Assembly (NCBI GenBank): GCA_902779765.1 | Contig: CACZCQ010000001.1 | Span: 232,250-296,249, forward strand | Origin: an uncultured Bacteroidia bacterium | GTDB taxonomy: Bacteria; Bacteroidota; Bacteroidia; Bacteroidales; UBA932 | DNA length: 64,000 bases | Reading direction: 5' to 3' | Shown: positions 28,695-37,700 of the stretch, one piece after another | How positions within the stretch are numbered: position 1 is the stretch's first letter | Layout: every line of letters begins with the position of its first letter | Notes under the pieces: model-generated | What the model was told of the DNA's origin: nothing | Database searches by the model: none | The model's input: only the letters and a program-made list of their open reading frames with translations | Program-made: the position numbers and the translations under genes

Positions 28695-29264
28695 ATGTTA
28701 TCAGAAAAAGCTAAGGAAATTGTCAAGGGTGTCGAGTCCAAGATGGAAGACACCGTGGCTTTTCTTGAGGAAGACCTCAAGACCTACAGGGTTGGCAAGG
28801 CCAATCCTTCCATCCTGAACAACGTGACTGTCAGTTACTACGGTACTGATACCCCGGTCTCGCAGGTGGCTTCCGTCTCTGTTCCCGATGCAAGGACCAT
28901 CACCATCCAGCCTTGGGAGAGGAGTCTGATTCCCGCTATCGAGAAGGCTATAATGGCCGCTAACCTGGGCTTTACTCCGCAGAACAACGGAGAGATCATC
29001 CGTTGCCCCATACCTCCGCTTACCGAAGAGAGGCGCAAGGACCTGATCAAGAAGGCCAAGGCGGCCGGCGAGAGCGCCAAGGTCGCGGTACGCAACATCC
29101 GTCGTGAAGGTGTCGATGCCCTGAAGAAGGCCGAGAAGGCTGGGGACTTCTCCGAGGACGTACAGAAGGAAGGCGAGGGCGAAATCCAGAAGGTGACCGA
29201 CGTCAAGGTGAAGGCCATAGACGTCCTCGTCTCAGCCAAGGAAAAAGAAATATTGACCGTTTAG
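28695..29264 (+). CDS. frr: Ribosome recycling factor
   Basis: A 189-residue cytoplasmic protein that splits ribosomes after termination together with EF-G. The whole sequence fits the family, with typical stretches such as FLEEDLKTYRVGKANPSIL, TITIQPWERSLIPAIEKAI, CPIPPLTEERRKDLIKKAK and AVRNIRREGVDALKKAEK. Length is close to the usual 185. It follows pyrH by 15 bases. Confidence 0.98.
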   Translation: MLSEKAKEIVKGVESKMEDTVAFLEEDLKTYRVGKANPSILNNVTVSYYGTDTPVSQVASVSVPDARTITIQPWERSLIPAIEKAIMAANLGFTPQNNGEIIRCPIPPLTEERRKDLIKKAKAAGESAKVAVRNIRREGVDALKKAEKAGDFSEDVQKEGEGEIQKVTDVKVKAIDVLVSAKEKEILTV

Positions 29265-29293
29265 TTGATTTTTTTGATTTTTTCCTATCTTTG
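29265..29293 (+). promoter_or_regulatory. Promoter of the aromatic amino acid operon
   Basis: A -7 box TATCTTTG (29286-29293) has a TTG at 29265-29267, 18 bases upstream, close to the usual spacing. Transcription should begin around 29298-29302, just at the leader-peptide start codon. It lies directly after the frr stop codon. Confidence 0.65.
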
Positions 29294-29301
29294 TGAGGAG
29301 T

Positions 29302-29355
29302 ATGGGCACACGATTCTTTTCATACGGCTTTTATTTTTATTCCCCTTCGTGTTAG
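29302..29355 (+). CDS. Phe/Tyr-rich leader peptide of the aromatic amino acid operon
   Basis: A 17-residue open frame, MGTRFFSYGFYFYSPSC, ending in TAG. Seven of its 17 residues are Phe or Tyr, the products of the pathway encoded just downstream. AGGAG lies directly before the ATG, and the -7 promoter box ends eight bases upstream, so the message is nearly leaderless. It is followed 49 bases later by a terminator hairpin. The arrangement fits ribosome-mediated attenuation: slow translation at Phe/Tyr codons would favour read-through. Calling it a gene rests on composition and position, since it is too short for homology. Confidence 0.75.
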   Translation: MGTRFFSYGFYFYSPSC

Positions 29356-29404
29356 AAGACCGGGCTTAGTCGTGTGTACATAATCATCAAGAGAAATTGT
29401 AACG

Positions 29405-29434
29405 CTGTCCGGACCTGATCCGGACAGTTTTTTT
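29405..29434 (+). terminator. Attenuator terminator before pheA
   Basis: A perfect 9-base stem, CTGTCCGGA and TCCGGACAG (29405-29413 and 29419-29427), with a five-base loop is followed by seven T. It lies between promoter and structural genes. An alternative pairing of CCGGGC (29360-29365) with GTCCGG (29407-29412) could act as antiterminator. CACACGA (29307-29313) could pair with TCGTGTG (29370-29376) to enclose CCGGGC and prevent that. Confidence 0.85.
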
Positions 29435-29450
29435 GAGCGGACTGACAGAT

Positions 29451-30284
29451 ATGACCAGAATAGCGATACAGGGTTACCGTGGATGTTTCCACGAGCAGGC
29501 GGCAAGGGAGTTCTACTCCCGGAGGAACGAAAGTGTAGGCATTGTCGAATGCCCTACTTTCGAGAGCCTGTTCAAGGCCCTGTCAGAGGGACGTGCGGAT
29601 GCTGCCGTAATGGCCATCGAGAACACCATCTCCGGAGGATTGCTCCCGAATTTCGAGCTGCTCCGTGCCAATCCATACAGGATAAAGGGAGAAGTCTATA
29701 TTCCTATCCATCAGAACCTTATGGCTCTGCCAGGGCAGGAGCTGGAAGACATCAAGGAAGTCCGTACCCACTATATGGCGATCAACCAGACCCGCCGGTT
29801 CTTCGTGAAGAACTGCCCGTGGATAAAGATGGTAGAATCGGAAGATACGGCCAAAAGCGCAATCGACATCGCACAGGGAGGACTTAAGGGTATCGGTGCA
29901 GTCGCATCCGAACTGGCGGCGGAGGAAAACGGGCTTACCATCCTGGCGCGCGGGATCGAGACTTACAAGCAGAACTTCACCAGGTTCCTCATACTGGATG
30001 ATTCGATCACAGTCCCCAGGGGGAATACCAACAAGGCATCGCTCTGCTTCACCCTTCCGCACAAGCCCGGATCCCTGGCGCAGGTCCTGACGGTCATGTC
30101 CTTCTATGACATGAACCTCACAAGGATCCAGTCGCTTCCCATCCCGGGGCAGGAGTGGCAGTATTTCTTCTATGTCGACATCAGGTTCTCGACATACGAA
30201 CGCTATCGCCAGGCCCTCAAGGCAGTGCGGCCCTTGATGGCCGGTCTTTACATTTTAGGTGAATATAAATCAGCAATGCAATGA
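29451..30284 (+). CDS. pheA: Prephenate dehydratase
   Basis: A 277-residue enzyme that converts prephenate to phenylpyruvate in phenylalanine synthesis. It starts MTRIAIQGYRGCFHEQAAREF, then shows the catalytic-domain segments AVMAIENTISGGLLPNFELL and HYMAINQTRRFF. The C-terminal ACT domain reads SLCFTLPHKPGSLAQVL and normally binds Phe as feedback inhibitor. The start at 29451 rather than 29433 was chosen because it begins with the family's first strand. It stands alone without a fused chorismate mutase, which is found instead on the last gene of the operon. Its stop overlaps the next start (ATGA). Confidence 0.96.
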   Translation: MTRIAIQGYRGCFHEQAAREFYSRRNESVGIVECPTFESLFKALSEGRADAAVMAIENTISGGLLPNFELLRANPYRIKGEVYIPIHQNLMALPGQELEDIKEVRTHYMAINQTRRFFVKNCPWIKMVESEDTAKSAIDIAQGGLKGIGAVASELAAEENGLTILARGIETYKQNFTRFLILDDSITVPRGNTNKASLCFTLPHKPGSLAQVLTVMSFYDMNLTRIQSLPIPGQEWQYFFYVDIRFSTYERYRQALKAVRPLMAGLYILGEYKSAMQ

Positions 30285-31513
30285 TAATCAAACCTTCGGA
30301 CAGGACCAGAGGAGTCCAGGAGTACTATTTTTCCCGCAAGCAGAAAGATCTCGACGCGGTCTCTGCGGAAAGGGCGGCCCGTGGTGTGGGTCCCCTTATC
30401 AACCTTGGTATAGGAGCCCCTGACGGTATGCCTCCCCAGCCTGCCATCGACGCCCTGGTGAAAGCAGCGGTCATGCCCGGTAACCATAAGTATCAGAACT
30501 ACAAGGGTCTTCCGGAACTCCGTCAGGCCTTTGCCAACTGGTATGACCGTTATTATGGAGTAACCCTCGATCCAAACGGAGGGATCCAGCCCCTGGTCGG
30601 TTCCAAGGAGGGTATCCTGCTGATCTCACTGGCCTTCGTCAATCCCGGCGAGAAAGTCCTGGTACCCGATCCGGGTTATCCTACATATTCATCTACCGTC
30701 CAGCTGGTCGGGGGAGAGGCCGTGAAATATGACCTCAAGGAGGAGAACAACTGGTTTCCCGACTTTGATGCCCTCGAAAAGATGGACCTGGACGGAGTCA
30801 AGCTCATGTGGGTGAATTATCCGAATATGCCGACAGGAGCATCTGCCACTCCCGAGCTTTACGAAAGGATCGTGGATTTCGCGAGGAGGCACAGGATACT
30901 CGTCGTCAACGATAATCCGTATTCTTTCATCCTGACCGAAAAGCCAATATCAATACTGGCCGTGGACGGCGCGTGGGACTATTGCCTGGAGCTGAATTCA
31001 TTGAGCAAGGCGCACAACATGAGCGGATGGAGGATCGGCATGGTGGCCGGCGATCCTGCGATGGTCAATGAGATCCTCAAGGTCAAGAGCCAGATGGATT
31101 CTGGAATGTTCAAGGCCTTGCAACTGGCTGCCATAGAGGCACTTGCACAAGGCCCTGATTGGTTCGGGGACCTTAATGCCGAATACAGGAGGCGCCGTGT
31201 CGCCGCCGGACGCATATTCGACGCCCTTGGAGTAAAGTATAATCCCGACTCCACGGGTCTCTTCCTCTGGGGCCGTATCCCTTCCTCTCCGGTCCCTGAG
31301 CCTGTCGAAGGGCCTGTCGAGGGAACTCACACCATGACCCCCGGTGAGGCATTGTCCGAAAGGATCCTCCATGCGACAGGTGTCTTCATCACTCCCGGTT
31401 TCGTATTCGGAAAGAACGGTGAGAACTACGTGAGGATATCGCTCTGCGCACCTGTCCCGGTACTCGAAGAGGGCCTGTCCCGCATCAAGGCTTTTCTGGA
31501 GGAAGGAGCGTGA
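30281..31513 (+). CDS. Class I/II PLP aminotransferase of the aromatic operon
   Basis: A 410-residue PLP enzyme. The landmarks are GIGAPDGMPPQPAI, VGSKEGILLISLAFVNPGE, WVNYPNMPTGA, NDNPYSFI and the PLP-lysine motif ELNSLSKAHNMSGWRIG. It resembles LL-diaminopimelate/aspartate-type aminotransferases. Its position between pheA and tyrA suggests that it aminates phenylpyruvate and hydroxyphenylpyruvate, or prephenate (inference). Residues about 336-352 (SPVPEPVEGPVEGTHTM) look like an insertion just after the strand LFLWGRIP. That stretch is encoded by a short DNA repeat described separately. Start overlaps the pheA stop. Confidence 0.9.
   Translation: MIIKPSDRTRGVQEYYFSRKQKDLDAVSAERAARGVGPLINLGIGAPDGMPPQPAIDALVKAAVMPGNHKYQNYKGLPELRQAFANWYDRYYGVTLDPNGGIQPLVGSKEGILLISLAFVNPGEKVLVPDPGYPTYSSTVQLVGGEAVKYDLKEENNWFPDFDALEKMDLDGVKLMWVNYPNMPTGASATPELYERIVDFARRHRILVVNDNPYSFILTEKPISILAVDGAWDYCLELNSLSKAHNMSGWRIGMVAGDPAMVNEILKVKSQMDSGMFKALQLAAIEALAQGPDWFGDLNAEYRRRRVAAGRIFDALGVKYNPDSTGLFLWGRIPSSPVPEPVEGPVEGTHTMTPGEALSERILHATGVFITPGFVFGKNGENYVRISLCAPVPVLEEGLSRIKAFLEEGA
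31293..31323 (+). repeat. Short dispersed repeat (GAGCCTGTCGAAG) in frame within the aminotransferase gene
   Basis: The core GAGCCTGTCGAAG lies at 31298-31310, followed by a partial second copy GGCCTGTCGAGGG (31311-31323). It is read as PEPVEGPVEG. The same 13-base core occurs in the LuxR-type gene at 57353-57365 (also read PEPVEG) and in rpsB at 47458-47470. Sequences of this type occur as dispersed repeats in many bacterial genomes. Confidence 0.65.
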
Positions 31514-31538
31514 TTGTCAAAGAATCAGGAATAATCAG

Positions 31539-32393
31539 ATGATAGTAGGAGTTATAGGCCTCGGCCTCATCGGAGGCTCGATGGCGATTGATTTGAAGAG
31601 ACGCGGGTTCGCGGACAAGGTGCTCGGAGTCGAGAACGACCCGGTCGCCTCCACCGCCGCCTTGAAAATGGGACTTGCTGACGAGATAGTCACTTTCGAA
31701 GACTGTGTCCGCGGGAGCGATATCGTGGTCGTTGCAGTGCCGGTCGGTACTGCAGTCCGGATGCTTCCGAAGGTGCTGGACATATTCGGAGAAGAGGGGA
31801 ACGGGACCAAGATAGTCCTGGACACCTGCTCCACAAAGAGCCAGATTGTCCGTTCGGTGCATTACCATCCGCAGCGCGGCAGGTTCGTGGCCACACACCC
31901 CATGGCGGGTACCGAATACTCCGGCCCCTGGGCCGCGATGCCCAACCTGTTCGACGGAAGGGCATGCATTTTCGCCAATTCGGAAGATTCGGATCCCCAG
32001 GCACTCAAGACTGTCGAGGGACTGTATGACATCCTGAACATGCGTCCTATCTACATGAATGCCGACAATCACGACGTCCATACAGCCTATGTCTCCCATA
32101 TCTCCCATATCACCTCGTTCGCACTGGCCCTGACCGTGCTGGAAAAGGAGCAGGATGAGAAACACATCTTCGACCTTGCGTCCGGAGGTTTTTCATCGAC
32201 GGTGAGACTTGCCAAGAGTTCCTCCGACATGTGGGTCCCCATACTTACCCAGAACAGGGACAACGTCCTGCACGTCATCGACACCTATCTGGACAAGATG
32301 AAGGAATTCCGCGATGCGATCTCGTCCTTCGACGAGGCCAGGATAGAGAAACTCATACACGAAGCCAACAGGATCAAGAAGATACTCAGATAA
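31539..32393 (+). CDS. tyrA: Prephenate dehydrogenase
   Basis: A 284-residue NAD-dependent enzyme that makes 4-hydroxyphenylpyruvate from prephenate for tyrosine synthesis. The Rossmann motif is VGVIGLGLIGGSMAIDLKRRG. The catalytic region includes THPMAGTEYSGPWAAMPNLFDG (landmark) and a later DNHDVHTAYVSHISHITSFA with the expected histidines. The dehydrogenase is not fused to chorismate mutase. The gene lies 25 bases after the aminotransferase and four bases before the DAHP synthase gene. Confidence 0.96.
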   Translation: MIVGVIGLGLIGGSMAIDLKRRGFADKVLGVENDPVASTAALKMGLADEIVTFEDCVRGSDIVVVAVPVGTAVRMLPKVLDIFGEEGNGTKIVLDTCSTKSQIVRSVHYHPQRGRFVATHPMAGTEYSGPWAAMPNLFDGRACIFANSEDSDPQALKTVEGLYDILNMRPIYMNADNHDVHTAYVSHISHITSFALALTVLEKEQDEKHIFDLASGGFSSTVRLAKSSSDMWVPILTQNRDNVLHVIDTYLDKMKEFRDAISSFDEARIEKLIHEANRIKKILR

Positions 32394-32397
32394 GAAT

Positions 32398-33489
32398 ATG
32401 CAACGACAGCTAGACATAATCCCCGTTTCGGAGTGGGGATTCTTCGACGAAAGCATACCCCCTCTTGTGATAGCGGGTCCCTGCAGCGCCGAATCTGAAC
32501 TCCAGGTAATGATGACGGCGAAAGGCCTCCACGACTTCGGCATCCACGTTTTCCGTGCCGGAATATGGAAACCCCGTACGCATCCCGGATCCTTCGAGGG
32601 TGTCGGGGTTGAAGGCCTGAGATGGCTCCAGAAGGTGAAGAGGGAATATGGGATGAAGGTCTGCACCGAGGTGGCCGGAGAGAAACATGTATATGAATGC
32701 ATGAAATACGGAGTCGACATGGTCTGGATCGGTGCCAGGACCACGGCCAATCCTTTCATGGTTCAGGAAATAGCTGATGCACTGAGGGATACGGATATCC
32801 CGGTGCTGGTCAAGAATCCGGTCAATCCAGACCTGGACCTTTGGATAGGAGCCCTTGAAAGGCTCAACCGCGCCGGGATCAGGAAACTCGGAGTCGTCCA
32901 CCGCGGTTTTTCCACGACCCAGAAGATACCTTACAGGAACCTTCCTGGCTGGCAGATGGCTGTGGAACTCAGGACCTTGTTCCCCAACCTGCCTTTCTTT
33001 GCGGATCCAAGCCATATGGGAGGGTCCCGCCAGTATCTCAAGGAACTTTCCCAGAGGGCGATGGACCTGGGTCTGGACGGAATCATGATCGAGTCGCACT
33101 GCGACCCTTCCTGTGCCCTGAGCGATGCCAAGCAGCAGATCGTGCCGTCTGACTTGAAGGTCCTCCTCGAAAGCCTGACGGTACGCCAGAAATGTACGAA
33201 TGACAGGGAGTACAACGAGAACATCGAGCAGCTGAGGACAAGGATAGACGTCATAGACGAGAACCTGCTCATCTCACTCGGCTCCAGGATGGAGGTTTCC
33301 CGTAAGATCGGAGAGTTCAAGAAGGCACACAATATCGCGATCGTCCAGGCTCAGCGCTGGGACGAGATCCTTTCCGACATGATAGAGAAAGGGAAGCATT
33401 ACGGTCTTTCCGAGCATTTCATCACGACATTCTTCAATGCAATCCACGACGCTTCTGTAGCCGAGCAGAACAAGATCCTGGAAGGATAA
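32398..33489 (+). CDS. Bifunctional DAHP synthase / chorismate mutase
   Basis: A 363-residue protein with two domains. Residues about 1-260 are a DAHP synthase of the KdsA-like (type I beta) group, with VIAGPCSAESELQV, FRAGIWKPRTHPGSFEG and FADPSHMGGSRQYL. It makes the first intermediate of the shikimate pathway from PEP and erythrose-4-phosphate. Residues about 275-363 are an AroQ-type chorismate mutase (EQLRTRIDVIDENLLISLGSRMEVSRKIGEFK shown in part), which makes prephenate. This fusion is common in Bacteroidetes and lets the mutase domain mediate feedback control. It is the last gene of the operon, ending two bases before the convergent recombinase gene. Confidence 0.95.
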   Translation: MQRQLDIIPVSEWGFFDESIPPLVIAGPCSAESELQVMMTAKGLHDFGIHVFRAGIWKPRTHPGSFEGVGVEGLRWLQKVKREYGMKVCTEVAGEKHVYECMKYGVDMVWIGARTTANPFMVQEIADALRDTDIPVLVKNPVNPDLDLWIGALERLNRAGIRKLGVVHRGFSTTQKIPYRNLPGWQMAVELRTLFPNLPFFADPSHMGGSRQYLKELSQRAMDLGLDGIMIESHCDPSCALSDAKQQIVPSDLKVLLESLTVRQKCTNDREYNENIEQLRTRIDVIDENLLISLGSRMEVSRKIGEFKKAHNIAIVQAQRWDEILSDMIEKGKHYGLSEHFITTFFNAIHDASVAEQNKILEG

Positions 33490-33491
33490 GG

Positions 33492-34412
33492 TCAGAGCAG
33501 TTTCATCCTGTTCTCGACGCATTTGCGTTTTTGTTCCAGCCCCGGGTGGACATACAGGTTGAGGGTGGTGCTGATATTCGAATGTCCCAGTATCGAACTG
33601 AGGGTCTTGATGTCACAGCGGCTCTCCACGCACCTTGTTGCAAACGTGTGCCTCAGGCTGTGTACCTTATGCTTCTTGAGCCCGAGTTTTCCCAGGACCT
33701 TCTTGAAGTTGTTCCTGAAGGTCTGCGGGTCCGCGGGTTTAGATGTCCCGCTCACGATGAATGCCTTGCCATCCTGGTCCTTGTGCACTCCCTGCAAAAG
33801 CTTTATCAGGGAACCCGTAACCGGAACATACCTGCGCGAATCCGGAGTTTTCGGGTTTCCGATCACCAGTCTTGACTTGGAGTCCTTCCCACTGGAATCG
33901 TTCAATCTGAAAACCGTCCTTCGAATATAGATGACTTTGTTGTCAAAGTCAATGTCGCTCCATCTCAGGGCACAGATCTCTCCGTTGCGCAATCCGCAGC
34001 AGATGCAAATCAGAAGGCCCAGGTTGCGCGGGGTCGGGTTATCCGCCAGGTACCGGGCAAGTTTCCTTTCTTCCTTGGTGGAAAGGACATCGGCTTCATA
34101 TTTCTGCGTCCTTGCAGGATATATGGGTTTGAAAAAGTGATGTCCGGTCCATCCCCTTCTTTCACAGAAACGTGTAACCATCTCCAGGACTAGGACTATC
34201 CTCTTGACCATGGTGAGTCCAAGACCGTCCTTCAATTTACTGTCGACCATCTCCTGAATCGAATCGTCAGTAATATCATCGAGGGTTAAGAATCTGGGTT
34301 CCAGATGTTTCCGAATTACGAAGGAATATGCGGCCAGCGAAGAGGCCTTGACATATTTCAATTTTTCAGCTTCCCAAAGACGGCAGGCGTCCTTGAATCT
34401 GATAGCAGTCAT
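33492..34412 (-). CDS. Orphan tyrosine recombinase (phage-integrase family)
   Basis: A 306-residue site-specific recombinase. The N-terminal core-binding domain (about 1-110) is followed by the catalytic domain. All catalytic positions are visible: Arg in CGLRNGEICALRW, Lys in NPKTPDSRRYV, His-x-x-Arg in HSLRHTFATR, His in ILGHSNISTT, and the nucleophile Tyr in LNLYVHPG. No phage, plasmid or transposon genes lie beside it. It is divergent from a SusC/SusD operon across a 359-base AT-rich gap. In Bacteroidetes, similar orphan recombinases can invert promoters or shuffle outer-membrane genes. That role here is a hypothesis. A -7-like TATCTTTA lies at 34445-34452 on the minus strand. Confidence 0.92.
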   Translation of the reverse strand: MTAIRFKDACRLWEAEKLKYVKASSLAAYSFVIRKHLEPRFLTLDDITDDSIQEMVDSKLKDGLGLTMVKRIVLVLEMVTRFCERRGWTGHHFFKPIYPARTQKYEADVLSTKEERKLARYLADNPTPRNLGLLICICCGLRNGEICALRWSDIDFDNKVIYIRRTVFRLNDSSGKDSKSRLVIGNPKTPDSRRYVPVTGSLIKLLQGVHKDQDGKAFIVSGTSKPADPQTFRNNFKKVLGKLGLKKHKVHSLRHTFATRCVESRCDIKTLSSILGHSNISTTLNLYVHPGLEQKRKCVENRMKLL

Positions 34413-34771
34413 AAATAAAAATAGTGGTTATTAGTAGCTGAGTGTAAAGATACGAATTTCCTCTTATTAATAAAAAAAATTTAGATGTTACAATTTGTAA
34501 TAAACATTCGTTGAAAAATGAATGATTTTAAGTATAAAATCGATATCAAAAACCGGCCTAAAAGAATAAAACGATATAAAACAGGGATTTTAATTAAATT
34601 CGGCAATTAAAAATTGTTGCAGTATTCCATTTTTATTACTTTATTTGTATGTCGGTTTTTGCTGTTTATGTCCAGGGTAAGGGGTAAATTGTCCCTTTCC
34701 ATGCCTCCAGCCGATCCGATCAGAATATTCAGTTATTCATTAAATATTAAGTTTAATTAACGTTTAAGCTT
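34413..34771. other. AT-rich intergenic region between the recombinase and the SusC operon
   Basis: No gene is evident. A pair of 9-base inverted repeats, CAAAAACCG (34547-34555) and CGGTTTTTG (34653-34661), flanks about 97 bases that contain a near-consensus -7 sequence TTTATTTG around 34640. It could be an invertible control segment, but such short repeats may occur by chance in AT-rich DNA. Smaller palindromes (TTACA-ATT-TGTAA; CAATT-AAA-AATTG) are also present. Confidence 0.4.
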
Positions 34772-37700
34772 ATGAGTAAAAAATTATTTTCTTTCGCGCT
34801 GTGCCTGCTTGTCAGCATAGGCACAGCATTCGCGCAAGGTTCCGTCTCCGGTAGGGTGACCGACGAGAGCGGCCAGCCCCTGGCCGGCGCATCGGTCGTC
34901 GTTGAAGGAACGACTGTCGGAACCAACACGGATCTCGATGGAAAGTACACGCTCAACGTTCCCCAGAACGGAGTGCTCGTATTCTCATTCATCGGTTTTG
35001 TAGAGGAGAGAGTGATGCCCGGCTCACGCAAGGTCGTGAATGTCACCCTCATTGAAGACAAGAACCTTCTCGATGAGACCATCGTGGTCGCATTCGGAAC
35101 CACGACAAAGGAAGCCTTTACGGGTTCCGCATCCGTCGTGAAGTCCGAGGAACTCCAGAAGCGTTCGACCGCCAACGTGACCAACGCCCTCGTGGGTTCC
35201 GTCCCGGGACTGCAGCTGAAGGGTGCCTCCGGAGCTCCCGGTGCAGGAGCAGGTTCGATCAACATCCGTGGTCTTGCCTCCGTCCAGGCTTCAACCAGCC
35301 CTCTGGTGATCGTCGACGGCGCTCCTTATCCTGCCAGCCTTACCAACATCCCTCAGAGCGACATCGAGTCCGTCACCGTCCTTAAGGACGCCGCCTCCGC
35401 CGCCCTTTACGGAGCCCGTGGTGCTGCAGGTGTCATCCTCGTTACCACCAAGCGCAGCAAGAGCCGCGACGCCCTCGTCAATGTCGACATGCGTCTCGGT
35501 GTCAACAGCCGTGCCGTCCAGGATCACGATGTAATCACTGATCCTGCCGAATTCTACGAGGCCTACTACGCCCAGATGTACAACTACTATTATTATGGAC
35601 TGGGCAATACCCCTGAGGCCGCTAACAAGAGTGCAAACTCTCAGACTCTTTCGCACTTGGGATACAATGTTTATACTGTTCCCGAGGGTCAGCTCCTCAT
35701 AGGTCAGAACGGAAAGATCAACCCCAATGCAAAACTTGGCCGTTCCGGAAAGTTCAATGCCAACAATCCTAACGAGACCTACTACCTGACTCCCGACAAC
35801 TGGCGTGATATGGCTTATTCAAATGCCTTACGTCAGGAGTACAATGTGAGCGTGAGCGGCGGCAGCGACCGCGGAAGCTACTATTCCTCGATCGGCTACC
35901 TCAACGAGGACGGTATTATCGAATATTCCGATTACTCCCGTATCTCCGCACGTATCCGCGCAGACTATCAGGTCAAGAAGTGGATGAAGGTCGGTGCAAA
36001 CGTCGGTTTCACCCAGTCACACCAGACTTCCAACCCTAACATGGGCACCAGCTGGGGTTCTACCAACTTGATGTACTACACGACTTACATTGCTCCTATC
36101 TATCCTGTTTACGTGCGCGTCCTTGACGGAAGTGGCAACCCTGTCATCCGTACCGACGAGTTCGGTCGTGAGCAGTACGACTACGGTGTGGCTGCTACGA
36201 ACTACGGTATAGGCCGTGGATTCATGCAGACTGGTAACCCCTTCGGTTCCAACCGCTACAACAAGGTGTTCAATGACGGCCGCAACCTTACCGGTACCTT
36301 CAATGCCGATTTCGACATCACCCAGCACCTGAAGGCTGTCGTCCAGAGCACCGTCAACTGGGGTAACACCCTCAGCACGAGCTACGACAACCCGTTCTAC
36401 GGTCCGAAGGTCGGTGTCAACGGAGAACTCTACAAGGGCATGTCCAACAACCTCCGTTTCAACCAGCTCCAGACCCTCACCTACTACAACAGCTTCGGCA
36501 ACCACAACGTCAACGTGATGCTCGGACATGAGTATTACAGGACCGCCGGCAACAGCATGGGTATCACCGCCCAGGGTGGATTCTCTCCGGACATACTTGA
36601 GGTCAATGCTTTCGCGAACGTTCTCTATTCCGGCACCTCATCCAGCTCCAGTGCTTACAATGTCGAGGGTTACTTCATCAGCGCCCAGTACGACTACGAC
36701 AAGAAGTACTATCTCTCCGCATCCTATCGTCGTGACGCCTCCTCCACATTCGCGGTGGCTCACCGTTGGGGAGACTTCTGGTCCGTGGGTGGTGCCTGGA
36801 TCATATCCAAGGAGCCTTTCATGGCCGGTTCTTCCTGGATCGACCAGTTGAAGCTGAAGGCTTCCATCGGTCAGCAGGGTAATGATGGTATCGGTTCATA
36901 TTCCTATACCGACCTCTACAGCCTTACCAAGTCTTCGGACACAAACATGGCCCCTTCATTCTCACAGCTTGGTAACGAGAAGATCACCTGGGAGACCACG
37001 ACCAACGCCAACATCGGAGCTGAATTCAGCTTCTGGAAGGGGAGGGTTTCCGGTGTCCTCGATGCATACTACAAAAAGACCAGCGACCTGCTCTTCTGGA
37101 TTTCAATTCCTGAGTCTGCGGGTACCCGTGGATACTACGGTAACATCGGTGACATCGCCAACCGCGGTCTCGAGCTCACGCTCAACTTCACTCCTGTACG
37201 TACAAGGGACGTCGAATGGAACATCGGCGGCAACATCGCCACCAACAAGGCTTGGATACTTTCCCTGCCTAAGGCCAAGATGGGCGAAAATGGTGGTTAC
37301 TACGAGAGTGGTTACTGGTGGACCCCCGGAGGTGTCATGCGTAACTACATGAACTACGAATATGCAGGTGTATCAGATGACGGACAGGCCCTTTACTGGT
37401 ATGACGAGGATATGAGCCCCGCCGGTCCTAACAAGGGCATCAGCAACGTCACTAATCTCCCTGGAAAGAAGCATTCAGGTACCACCACCCTTATCGGTGA
37501 GGCTACCAGATATGCTCAGGGCACCCTGCTTCCTAAGGCCTTCGGTGGTTTCAACACTTCTCTCCGCCTCTGGAACTTCGATCTGAGCGCTTCATTCGAT
37601 TACCAGATCGGCGGTAGGATTTCAGACTCTGTATACCAGAAGTTGATGACTCCTTCAACCAGTGCATCTGACGGAGGTTACAACTACCATAAAGATATCT

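Noticed and set aside
33492-34412. Prophage or integrative element marked by the tyrosine recombinase
   Set aside because: Neighbours on both sides are ordinary chromosomal operons, no phage or conjugation genes are present, and no tRNA or direct repeats lie beside it.
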